64,000 bases of DNA from Bacillota bacterium. Lineage in GTDB: Bacteria > Bacillota > Clostridia > Acetivibrionales > DSM-1351. The first letter of the stretch is position 1. Every line of letters starts with the position of its first letter. The notes beneath the pieces were generated by a model, which saw only the letters and a list, made by a program, of their open reading frames with translations, searched no databases and had not been told where the DNA came from. The DNA is taken from positions 1 to 64,000 of the forward strand of contig JAEZOA010000148.1 of assembly GCA_023441625.1 (NCBI GenBank). Direction: 5' to 3'. The translations under genes were made by a program, and so were the position numbers. Below, piece by piece: positions 56,114 to 64,000 of this stretch.

Positions 56114-56176
56114 AGTAAAAACAAAAGGGGGATGCACCAGATTTTTTAATCTGTTACACCCCCTTTTGTTTTTACT
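56114..56176. terminator. Strong bidirectional terminator
   Basis: AGTAAAAACAAAAGGGGG pairs with CCCCCTTTTGTTTTTACT over 18 bp with a loop of about 27 nt. It separates uraA from the convergent glycosyltransferase gene. Confidence 0.85.
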
Positions 56177-56208
56177 TAAGCAATATTGGCTTGGACTTGC
56201 GTTGTTTA
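56176..56208 (-). repeat. Palindromic repeat (family A, copy 3)
   Basis: The reverse complement has the family A order CAACGCAAG, CCAAGCCAAT, ATTGCTTA seen at 25405-25440 and 37966-38005. It abuts the terminator and ends next to the stop codon of the reverse-strand gene. Confidence 0.65.
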
Positions 56209-56209
56209 T

Positions 56210-57403
56210 TTACCAAATTATTTTTCCTGATTTTAGTTTTAATCTAAGTGTCTTTCTCCTGTTTTTTATTTCAGAAGGATATTTATTAGTATTTAATTCA
56301 ATCAGATCAAGACAAAAATCAACAATTTTTTTTGCAGAGTCATAATCAAAAAAGTCTCTTTGCGCCTGTTTGATTTCATTTAGACCTTTAGCATTGTCAG
56401 CTAATAAATTTGTAACTACATTGGTCAAATTTGAAAAATCCGGGCAAAAAACACCTAGTTTATTTCTGACTGCAAAATCTGGATTTTCCTGCTCTTGTCC
56501 AGGTAATGCACCAGTTATAATCAGTGGGATATTACAAGCAACTGCCTCTAACATAACATTTGGGCTTCCTCTTGTAAAGGCTATGTCAGACTCTAACATA
56601 TAATCTTGTATGTTTGTTACAAATCCTAGAATTTTAACTCTATCAGGATATTGTAAAGAAAGTGTTTTTTCAAGTTTTTCTTTTAAAGCTTCATTTCTGC
56701 CTGCGATAATGCGTATTTTGCAATTGAAATTGTCTAAAAGAATTCTTGAGACAACACTCATATCTCCAGAACCTTCTCCACCACTCATAATAAGACACTC
56801 TAAAGGCCTGTCCAAAGTGTAGTTGTTTTTTGGAAGGTTGCTATTGATATGTTGCGTAAACCTTTTTCTTATGGGAAATCCTATTACCTTTATGGACTGC
56901 TCAGCAATGCCAAAGCCCATACATCTTTGTTTTGCTTCTTCTGTAGGGCAAATAATGCAATTTGCTCTTTTATCAGCCCACAGTGGTGAAATGCTTACCA
57001 AATCGGCAATAAAGGTTGCAAAGGGTATATTTATTTTATACTCCTTAAGAATGTTTAGTATTGCTGTGTTGAAAACAGGATGAATACATAAAATTAAATC
57101 TGGTTTTAGTTTTTTTAATAGTTTTAGGAAGTTTTCTCTTATAGTCAATTCTGTAAATTCATGAATAAAAGTAGGATTTCTTTTGGAAATCTTCCAAGCT
57201 AATTTCCAAAGTTCTTTTGCATTACGCGTGACTTTACCGTAGGATTTACCAACTCTTATCCACATACTACCGCCTAATTCAAAACCATCAATAATATTTA
57301 AACAAACATCTTCATAAGTGTTAAATTGCTCTTGTAATGCTTCACTAATACTCTTATGTCCATGTCCAGTATAATCAGATGAAATAATTAAAACATTTTT
57401 CAT
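56210..57403 (-). CDS. MGDG synthase-family glycosyltransferase
   Basis: A 397-aa GT-B glycosyltransferase on the reverse strand, with N-terminal NVLIISSDYTGHGHKSISEAL. It has the MGDG_synth region and a GT28 donor half with LIMSGGEGSGDMS and FTRGSPNVMLEAVACNIPLI. Relatives transfer glucose or galactose to diacylglycerol (UgtP type), and some act on other lipids. TTTGGAGG precedes the ATG. It stands alone, convergent with uraA and divergent from dacF. Confidence 0.9.
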   Translation of the reverse strand: MKNVLIISSDYTGHGHKSISEALQEQFNTYEDVCLNIIDGFELGGSMWIRVGKSYGKVTRNAKELWKLAWKISKRNPTFIHEFTELTIRENFLKLLKKLKPDLILCIHPVFNTAILNILKEYKINIPFATFIADLVSISPLWADKRANCIICPTEEAKQRCMGFGIAEQSIKVIGFPIRKRFTQHINSNLPKNNYTLDRPLECLIMSGGEGSGDMSVVSRILLDNFNCKIRIIAGRNEALKEKLEKTLSLQYPDRVKILGFVTNIQDYMLESDIAFTRGSPNVMLEAVACNIPLIITGALPGQEQENPDFAVRNKLGVFCPDFSNLTNVVTNLLADNAKGLNEIKQAQRDFFDYDSAKKIVDFCLDLIELNTNKYPSEIKNRRKTLRLKLKSGKIIW

Positions 57404-57600
57404 GAGTTTTTTAAAACCTCCAAAATAATTAGCAAATAATAATTTTTAAACTTCTATTAATATAATAATACATTTTACTTATAAAATGATAGGTGTATTG
57501 TGCTAAATTTTACAAAAACTATGAATGTATTGTAACATTCATATTAATCATTGTACGAAATATAAATTTATATGTTTGATAATATTTTAAAAGTAATAAC

Positions 57601-57655
57601 CTCAACTTTCCATTGATAAGTATGAACACCTACACTTTTCAATTAGAAAGTTGAG
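57601..57655 (+). repeat. Small palindromic element (family B, copy 2)
   Basis: Arms CTCAACTTTC and GAAAGTTGAG bound a 55-bp palindrome. Its first 21 bp are the reverse complement of the right half of the copy at 31118-31160. No clear flanking duplication. It lies in the 357-bp divergent gap 57404-57760, which otherwise shows only A+T-rich promoter-like DNA. Confidence 0.7.
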
Positions 57656-57760
57656 TAACTACGTAATAAACACAATTTACTTTTCATATATTTAACACAA
57701 CGGGTATTGGTTAGTTGTACTTATACCTTTCTTAATTGATAAAGTTCAGAAAGCTGGGAT

Positions 57761-58972
57761 GTGAGACAGTTGAAAAAAACATTAAGGATTGCCGCAGTAT
57801 TTATAATTGTACTATGGAATTTGATTTTGGGTAATGTTGCTATTGCAGATGATACAGATGATGACGGGCCATTTTATGATTTGCTTAATCAGGAAAACAT
57901 TGAGACTACAGGAAATAAGCTTCCCAAAATTTCAGCAGGTGCTGCTATAGTAATGGATACTGTTAGTGGTAGGGTTCTTTATGAAAAAAATGCATATGCT
58001 AGACGATCTATTGCAAGCACAACTAAAATAATGACAGCTATAGTTGCATTGGAAAATGGAAATGATAATGAGGATGTAATTGTAAGTAAAAGAGCGGCTG
58101 CTATATCTGGCTCACAGGTTAATTTAAAGGAAGGAAAGACATATAAGCTAGGTGATTTGATGTATGGTATGATGCTTCGATCAGGGAATGATGCCGCAAT
58201 TGCAATAGCAGAGCATGTAGGTGGTTCAGTTGAAGCCTTTGCTGAGATGATGAATAGAAAGGCCGCTGAGATAGGGGCGACTAATACTAATTTTGTTACT
58301 CCTCATGGCTTAGATGACCCTCAGCATTATTCAACACCTTATGATCTTGCCTTGATAACTCAATATGCATTAAAGAATGAAAAATTTTGCGAAATAGTGG
58401 GCACAAAGACTTCGTTCTTTGAAGGCAGCAATATTAACAATACTAATGAAATGTTAGGTTTATATCCTGGTGCTGATGGTGTAAAGACAGGATATACAGG
58501 TCAAGCTGGTAGATGCTTAGTAACCTCAGCAACTCATAATGGATGGCGGCTTATATCTGTAGTGCTTAATTGCGCTTCAAGACCTATTAGAGCTCAAAAT
58601 ACCAAGCAAATATTAGACTATTCCTTTGAGAACTACAAAAGCTATGAATACTTAAAAAAAGGCCAAGAGGTTAGTAAAATTAAATTAAACAAAGGCATGG
58701 AAAATAGCATTTCACTCTATTCAGATAATGATATATCCTTTCCATTAAAGCAGGACGAAGTAGATAGGGTCGAGATAATATATAATATTCCCAAAATACT
58801 GGAAGCACCAATTAATAGTGATACTAAGGTTGGAACTATTGATTATATGCTAGATGGTAAGTTGCTTGCTTCATCAAGTATTAAAAACGGTAATGCTGTA
58901 GGCAGAAAAGACTTCTATTACTATTTCGATTCTATTTTTAAAACATGGACCACACTTGTACACAAACAGTAA
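57761..58972 (+). CDS. dacF: D-alanyl-D-alanine carboxypeptidase (DacF-like PBP)
   Basis: A 403-aa S11-family enzyme that trims the terminal D-Ala from peptidoglycan stem peptides. It has an N-terminal signal peptide (IAAVFIIVLWNLILGNVAIA), the active Ser in SIASTTKIM, SGNDAA as the SXN motif, and KTGYTGQAG. A C-terminal beta domain (PBP5_C type) follows. GTG at 57761 and TTG at 57770 are both possible starts, neither with a strong ribosome site. Confidence 0.93.
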   Translation: MRQLKKTLRIAAVFIIVLWNLILGNVAIADDTDDDGPFYDLLNQENIETTGNKLPKISAGAAIVMDTVSGRVLYEKNAYARRSIASTTKIMTAIVALENGNDNEDVIVSKRAAAISGSQVNLKEGKTYKLGDLMYGMMLRSGNDAAIAIAEHVGGSVEAFAEMMNRKAAEIGATNTNFVTPHGLDDPQHYSTPYDLALITQYALKNEKFCEIVGTKTSFFEGSNINNTNEMLGLYPGADGVKTGYTGQAGRCLVTSATHNGWRLISVVLNCASRPIRAQNTKQILDYSFENYKSYEYLKKGQEVSKIKLNKGMENSISLYSDNDISFPLKQDEVDRVEIIYNIPKILEAPINSDTKVGTIDYMLDGKLLASSSIKNGNAVGRKDFYYYFDSIFKTWTTLVHKQ

Positions 58973-59048
58973 AAATGGGATAATAGAAATAGTCTAAATC
59001 AAGAATCGACCCATAAAAATGAAGGTTGAAAGAACTGAAAGAATAAAG

Positions 59049-59124
59049 AAAGGGAGACCGAGTCCATGCCAGTACTTTAATGAAGTTTTGTGCCGAATGC
59101 GGGGCATGGGCATAACTATATATG
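59049..59124 (+). promoter_or_regulatory. Hairpin element between ribosome site and start of the radical SAM gene (copy 3)
   Basis: AAAGGGAG (59049-59056) and the ATG (59122) are separated by a hairpin with arms GTCCATGCC (59062) and GGCATGGGC (59103), nine pairs with one G-U. An inner ACTT/AAGT is also possible. The sequence after the right arm (ATAACTAT) matches the rbfA copy. The left-arm ATG opens a four-codon ORF (MPVL). Confidence 0.7.
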
Positions 59125-60867
59125 AAAACCGTTTTAGTTGGAATTAATTCAAAGTACATTCACACTTGCTTGGCTATATGGTATTTGAAAGCAAGTATTA
59201 TTGAAGAATTAAGTAATAACAGTGATACTATTATTACAAGAGAATTTACAATAAATGATAATAAGGATAATATACTATCTGAAATATACAAAGAAAAGCC
59301 TGATATATTAACTTTTTCCTGCTATATTTGGAACATAGAATTAATACATTTGTTGTCAATAGAAATAAAGAAGCTTTTGCCACATTGCAACATAATTTTA
59401 GGTGGACCAGAGGTTTCATATGATGCATATTCTGTTTTAGAAGATAATTACTCGGTAGATTTTGTTTTGTGTGGAGAAGGAGAGGAAGCGTTTCCGATAT
59501 TATACAGCTCTTTAATAAACAATTCTGAAAAATATAAGGAGCTAAGTGGAATTGCCTATAGAACTGAAAACCTTATCGTATATAACGAGGGCTTCAATCT
59601 TGTTCAGAATCTCGATGAAATAAAATCACCTTATACTCCTGAATTAATGTCATCAGTTGAAAATAGAATAGTATATTATGAATCATCTCGCGGTTGTCCT
59701 TTTTCCTGCTCTTATTGCATATCTTCAACCTTTAATGGTGTTAGATTTTACTCTCTTGAGAGAGTAAAGGGTGATTTAAACACATTACTTGAGTACAAGC
59801 CCAAGCTCATCAAATTTGTAGATAGAACCTTTAACTGCAATAAACAGAGAGCAAAGGAAATATTCCAATACATCATTGGTTTAGACTGCGATACATTATT
59901 TCATTTCGAAGCGGCAGCAGATCTGTTTGATGACGAATTGCTTGAGCTTCTCAGCCATGCAAAAAAAGGCTTAATACAGCTTGAAATAGGAATACAGACA
60001 ACAAATACAAATACTCTTGAAGAAATTAATAGAGTTACTAATGTGGACAAACTATCAAAAAATGTTATTAATATAATTAAAAACGAAAATATTCATATAC
60101 ATGTAGATTTAATTGCTGGATTACCATTTGAGGACCTTAAATCCTTTAAAAAGTCATTTAATTCAGTTTATGGATTGAAACCACATCAGCTGCAGTTAGG
60201 GTTTTTGAAACTATTAAAGGGCTCTAGAGTAAGAAATGATGCCGATAAGCATGGATTTATTTATAGGGATTATGCACCCTATGAGGTGCTGAGTAATAAT
60301 TATGTTTCTTATGATGATATTTTATTGCTAAAGGATGTTGAAGAGGTACTGGAAAGATATTTTAATTCTAACAAGTTTGAAAACTCTCTGGAGTTTATCG
60401 GAATGAACTTGTTTTCTAATGCATTTGATATGTTTTACAAGCTCTCTGTTTTCTGTAGAGAGAATGGGTACCTTGATAGGCCGATATCCTATAGAGAAAA
60501 TATTGCGATACTATATAGATTTTTTGAAACTACTCATTTGTCTCAAGAGTGCTCTGAGGTATTTAGACAGGAGATGATATTTGATTTTCTCAGATCAGAC
60601 AGCTCTTGTGCGATACCTGAGTGCTTAAAAAGAGAGGAAGATATACTAGATTCTAATACTATACATCAGTTACTTCAAGAGGATAGTTTTATTAAAGAAT
60701 ATTTACCTCAATTTGTTGGTGCTAAGGCCAAGAACATTTTGAAAAAAGTCAATTTTATTGTACTTAGTGAGCTTACAAATGCTGGGGAAATTATTATGTT
60801 TGACTATTCAAATAGAGATTTGTTGAGTGGGAAATATAGGAGTACTGTCATAAAAATACAAAACTAA
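59122..60867 (+). CDS. B12-binding-domain radical SAM protein (DUF4080 family-like)
   Basis: A 581-aa protein. Residues 1-140 form a cobalamin-binding-like Rossmann domain (ILGGPEVSYDAYSVLEDN). The radical SAM core has the cluster motif CPFSCSYC near residue 191 and LIKFVDRTFNCNK. A long helical C-terminal region resembles DUF4080. Such enzymes perform radical methylations or rearrangements, and the substrate of this branch is unknown. Its start lies behind the third hairpin element. Confidence 0.88.
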   Translation: MKTVLVGINSKYIHTCLAIWYLKASIIEELSNNSDTIITREFTINDNKDNILSEIYKEKPDILTFSCYIWNIELIHLLSIEIKKLLPHCNIILGGPEVSYDAYSVLEDNYSVDFVLCGEGEEAFPILYSSLINNSEKYKELSGIAYRTENLIVYNEGFNLVQNLDEIKSPYTPELMSSVENRIVYYESSRGCPFSCSYCISSTFNGVRFYSLERVKGDLNTLLEYKPKLIKFVDRTFNCNKQRAKEIFQYIIGLDCDTLFHFEAAADLFDDELLELLSHAKKGLIQLEIGIQTTNTNTLEEINRVTNVDKLSKNVINIIKNENIHIHVDLIAGLPFEDLKSFKKSFNSVYGLKPHQLQLGFLKLLKGSRVRNDADKHGFIYRDYAPYEVLSNNYVSYDDILLLKDVEEVLERYFNSNKFENSLEFIGMNLFSNAFDMFYKLSVFCRENGYLDRPISYRENIAILYRFFETTHLSQECSEVFRQEMIFDFLRSDSSCAIPECLKREEDILDSNTIHQLLQEDSFIKEYLPQFVGAKAKNILKKVNFIVLSELTNAGEIIMFDYSNRDLLSGKYRSTVIKIQN

Positions 60868-61094
60868 TCTAATAACCAACGATAAGCTCAACGTTATTTC
60901 GAAAACAAGAGACTATACTAACAATATCCAATTATAATGCTTTCAAAATAAACTTTTCCTCCAAAATATCTATAGGATTACATATAGTATATTTTAGACC
61001 AAAATTTGACTATTAAATTTTTATATATTATAATTCACTTTATACGTTAAAATAGTATGTAAAAAATAATTATTTATTTAAAGGAGCGGAAAGA

Positions 61095-62341
61095 ATGAAA
61101 GACAAGTTTCTTTACTAGCATTAATTCTTACGATTTTGCTTACATCTGCAGTGACAATGGCAGCAACTAACTCAAAAGAAATTAAAGCTATATTGGAAAG
61201 CAATTACAAGGTAATGTATAAAGGAGAACTAAAACAATTAAAGGATTCATCAGGTAAAGCACAGTCACTGATTTCTTATAATGGAGTAATATATGCTCCA
61301 TTAAATTCGCTGGCTACAGCAATTGGCACTACAGTGGAAATAGACAAAAAGACAAGTACGATTTATTTAGATGGAAGAGCTAGGCAGGGAAAGACTTTAA
61401 TACCTTCAAGTGTACTTAAAACAGGTACAAATTGTGGGTGGATAATAAAAAATAAAGCTGATTTATCTGTGACACCAGATGGAGCTGAAAGTCCTGTTAA
61501 ATTTTCAAATGGTATGATGTATCGCTTTTTGTATGGTACTGCATCAGCAGATAGTAAAGATGCAATACTATTTAATGTAGAAGGCTATGAGGAATTAACA
61601 GCTACTGCCTTTTGTGAATTAGATAGCTACATAGTGCTTTACGATGACAAAGGTACTAAAATAACAGAGATAGAAGTACCAGCAAAAACACTAACACCTA
61701 TTTGCGTAGATATAAGTGGTTTTAAGAGTGTTTCTATAGCTGGAAAACCTGCCGGTCATGATGGTACTAATAAAGACTGCTTAAAAGTATTTGAACTAAA
61801 AGTATCGCCAACTGCAGTAACTGGTACTACAAAGGAAGTAGTCACAAATGAAGCCGACACAAGTAAAGTCGACACAGAGAAAAGTACAACTGCTTCTGCT
61901 GAAAGTTCTGAGCAGGGAAAGACTTTGATACCTTCAAGTGTACTTAAAACAGGAACAAATTGTGGGTGGATAATAAAAAATAAAGCTGATTTATCTGTGA
62001 CACCAGATGGAGCTGAAAGTCCTGTTAAATTTTCAAATGGTATGATGTATCGCTTTTCGTATGGTACTGCATCAGCAGATAGTAAAGATGCAGTAGAATT
62101 TAATGTAGAAGGCTATGAGGAATTAACAGCTACAGCCTTTTGCGATATCGCTAGCTATATAGTACTTTACGATAGCAAAGGTACTAAAATCACAGAAATA
62201 GAAGTACCAGCGAAAACGCTAACCCCTATTAGCGTGGATGTAAGTGGTATGAAGAGTATTTCGATAGCTGGAAAACCTGCCGGTCATGATGGTACTAATA
62301 AAGACTGCTTAAAAGTGTTTGATTTGAAAGTATTCAAATAA
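61095..62341 (+). CDS. Secreted protein with two near-identical C-terminal repeats, frameshifted at the signal peptide
   Basis: AAGGAG and an ATG at 61095 are properly placed, but the frame hits TAG at 61116 after seven codons. Restoring one A after ATGAAA gives MKRQVSLLALILTILLTSAV, a clear signal peptide, in frame with the rest. The mature part has a copper amine oxidase N-terminal (stalk)-like segment (YKGELKQL, LNSLATAIGTTVEID). Two repeats of about 140 residues follow (from 61385 and 61913), resembling NPCBM-type carbohydrate-binding domains and ending KVFELKV / KVFDLKV. A Thr/Glu/Ser-rich linker joins them. Likely a cell-surface or wall-binding protein. Confidence 0.75.
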
Positions 62342-62355
62342 TTAATAACAGCTTG

Positions 62356-62380
62356 AGCCCTTAGATAACTAAGGGCTTTA
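62356..62380 (+). terminator. Hairpin terminator after the secreted-protein gene
   Basis: AGCCCTTAG and CTAAGGGCT form a perfect 9-bp stem with an ATAA loop and a short T-run. The rest of the 335-bp gap to 62676 is A+T-rich. I see no gene in it, only likely promoter DNA for the next gene. Confidence 0.6.
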
Positions 62381-62676
62381 TGGTGCTATTAAAACATAGT
62401 TCTTGTTTTGTTGTTTTGGTAATCATTATTAACACCAGAGCGTAAAACACATGCTTATTTCTTCTTGTTAGCACTTTCATTGTTTCTCCCTTCAAAATCA
62501 GGTTGGTTATTCAAAAGTTCCTCAAATAAAATATTTTGTTTTAAGGTATTAACAGGTTCATTTGATAATATTATGAAAATGAGCATATATATTTTAAGAC
62601 GAAGTATTTTTTTATTTTAAAAATGTAATTTGAGGTTTTAAATATTTACAACAAGGCATAAAAGGGAGGTTTTTGA

Positions 62677-64000
62677 ATGACCACACCAGAGTTTGATTTT
62701 AGAGCAATGATTCAAAAGGATAGGGAAGATAAGGTAAAAAAGAAGTTTGAGGGTACATTCTTAGATTATTTGAAATTAGTAAAAGAAGATCCGGAAATAG
62801 CTATTCTTGCACATCAAAGGCTATATAACTTAATAATTTCACAAGGTATAGAGGCAGTGAAAACAGATGAGAATCCAAGGCTAAGGAGAATTTATGGAAA
62901 TGATATTATTAAAAAGTATTCCTTTTTTGAGAATGACTTTTTTGGGATTGATAAAACTATAATGAAAATAGTGCGATACTTTCACTCTGCAGCAATGGCA
63001 GGTGAGGAAGCAAGGCAGGTATTATACTTGGTTGGACCTGTGGGAGCAGGTAAATCCTCGCTTATGGAAGTGCTTAAGCGTGCGCTTGAATGTACAGTGC
63101 CTACTTATTCACTCAAGGGCTGTCCGATGAGAGAAGAACCTTTGCATCTTATACCAAAACACTTAAGAAAGGAATTCGGAGAAACATTAAAGGTTAAAAT
63201 TGAAGGAGACTTGTGTCCTGTTTGTAGATACAGACTTAAAAATGAGTATAATGGAGTGTATGAGAATTTTCCAGTAGAAACCACTGAATTTTCAATTAGA
63301 TCAAGAAAGGGCATAGGAGTAGTACCACCTGTTGACCCAAATAACCAGGACACGTCAATACTAACTGGAAGTGTTGATATATCAAAAATAGACTTATATT
63401 CTGAGGACGACCCTAGAGTGTTATCGCTCAATGGGGCATTTAATGTTGGAAATAGAGGAATCGTTGAGTTTATTGAGGTGTTTAAAAACGAGACGGAATA
63501 TTTACATACAATGATAACAGCGACACAGGAAAAATCAATACCTTCACCTGGTAAGGGAGCTATGATTTATTTTGACGGAGTTATTTTGGCACATTCAAAT
63601 GAGGCAGAATGGAATAAATTCAAATCTGATCATACAAATGAAGCTATCCTAGACAGAATAGTTAAGGTTGAAGTACCCTACTGTATGGAACTCAATGAAG
63701 AAATAAAGATATATGAAAAAATGTTATCAAGAAGTAATTTTAAAGCTCATATTGCACCACATACAATTGAAATTGCATCAATGTTTGCAATTCTTACCAG
63801 ACTAAGTCCCTCTAATAAGGTCGATCCAATTACTAAGCTAAAAATATATAATGGGGAAGAAATTCTTGAAAAAGGTATGACAAGAAAGATAGATATATTT
63901 GAGCTTAGGGAGGAAGCAACTAGAGAGGGTATGACAGGAATATCAACAAGATTTATAATGAAGGCTCTGGATACTACTCTGTCTGAATCTGAAAACAATT
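62677..64000 (+). CDS. prkA: PrkA-family serine protein kinase/AAA ATPase, partial
   Basis: The first 441 codons of a gene running off the window. FDFRAMIQKDREDKV begins the PrkA AAA domain, the Walker A motif GPVGAGKSSL is near residue 120, and the sensor region TNEAILDRIVKVEVP lies further on. CPMREEPLHLIP and a CPVC pair match the PrkA family. In Bacillus PrkA acts in sporulation and may work as an ATP-dependent protease. GGGAGG precedes the ATG. The C-terminal kinase-like domain is beyond the window. Confidence 0.93.
   Translation, partial: MTTPEFDFRAMIQKDREDKVKKKFEGTFLDYLKLVKEDPEIAILAHQRLYNLIISQGIEAVKTDENPRLRRIYGNDIIKKYSFFENDFFGIDKTIMKIVRYFHSAAMAGEEARQVLYLVGPVGAGKSSLMEVLKRALECTVPTYSLKGCPMREEPLHLIPKHLRKEFGETLKVKIEGDLCPVCRYRLKNEYNGVYENFPVETTEFSIRSRKGIGVVPPVDPNNQDTSILTGSVDISKIDLYSEDDPRVLSLNGAFNVGNRGIVEFIEVFKNETEYLHTMITATQEKSIPSPGKGAMIYFDGVILAHSNEAEWNKFKSDHTNEAILDRIVKVEVPYCMELNEEIKIYEKMLSRSNFKAHIAPHTIEIASMFAILTRLSPSNKVDPITKLKIYNGEEILEKGMTRKIDIFELREEATREGMTGISTRFIMKALDTTLSESENN

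Noticed and set aside
56370..57083. Forward-strand ORFs opposite the MGDG-type glycosyltransferase
   Set aside because: They are shadows of the conserved reverse-strand gene and lack ribosome sites and family motifs.
1..64000. tRNA, rRNA, CRISPR arrays, prophage or defence islands
   Set aside because: No cloverleaf, rRNA-like sequence, spaced repeat array, integrase or recognised defence gene was found by reading both strands. The window is mainly housekeeping.

Overview
The window looks like a chromosomal segment of a low-GC, Gram-positive, spore-forming clostridium, probably of the Ruminiclostridium (Clostridium cluster III) type. That placement is an inference from gene order, A+T-rich codons, frequent TTG starts, strong AGGAGG ribosome sites, a SpoVD/SpoVE-type cell-wall cluster and DAP-type MurE. 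No database search was possible.

Layout. 1-3400: tail of an HD-type protein, an acyl-CoA synthetase-like enzyme and a MATE exporter. 3450-16560: a translation, lipid and replication block, rpsB-tsf-pyrH-frr-(small gene)-uppS-cdsA-dxr-rseP-ispG-polC. It makes ribosomal protein S2, EF-Ts, UMP and recycling factor, then the isoprenoid and phospholipid precursors of envelope carriers, a site-2 protease and the replicative polymerase. 16569-18668: an IS1634-type insertion sequence flanked by 85-bp direct repeats. 18650-28536: the nusA-infB operon, rimP-nusA-ylxR-ylxQ-infB-rbfA-nrnA-truB-ribF, preceded by a structured leader. 28543-33588: hypF-hypC-hypD-hypE for [NiFe]-hydrogenase cofactor assembly. 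33655-37874: a MacAB-like ABC exporter set. 38014-42240: a tiny membrane protein, two M16 peptidases and lgt. 42274-54454: rodA, then the dcw cluster mraZ-rsmH-ftsL-spoVD-murE-murF-mraY-spoVE-murG, without murD. 54537-64000: PyrR-regulated uraA, a reverse-strand MGDG-type glycosyltransferase, a D,D-carboxypeptidase, a radical SAM/B12 protein, a secreted two-repeat protein and the start of prkA.

Most striking observations. (1) Three unlinked genes (rbfA, ribF and the radical SAM gene) have a hairpin with GCCCATG/CATGGGC-type arms placed between the Shine-Dalgarno sequence and the start codon. This looks like a dispersed element family that targets translation starts. (2) The IS element has made an unusually long 85-bp target duplication, which rebuilds the -35 box and an upstream terminator in front of the rimP-infB operon. 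(3) Two normally essential genes are broken as written: polC by a one-base deletion and infB by an in-frame TAG. A secreted-protein gene also lacks one base in its signal peptide. Sequence error is the simplest reading, and raw reads would decide. (4) Two further small palindromic repeat families are scattered in intergenic DNA, one copy being flanked by a perfect 10-bp direct repeat. (5) A roughly 260-nt structured RNA candidate ending in a terminator lies between the nusA-operon promoter and rimP.
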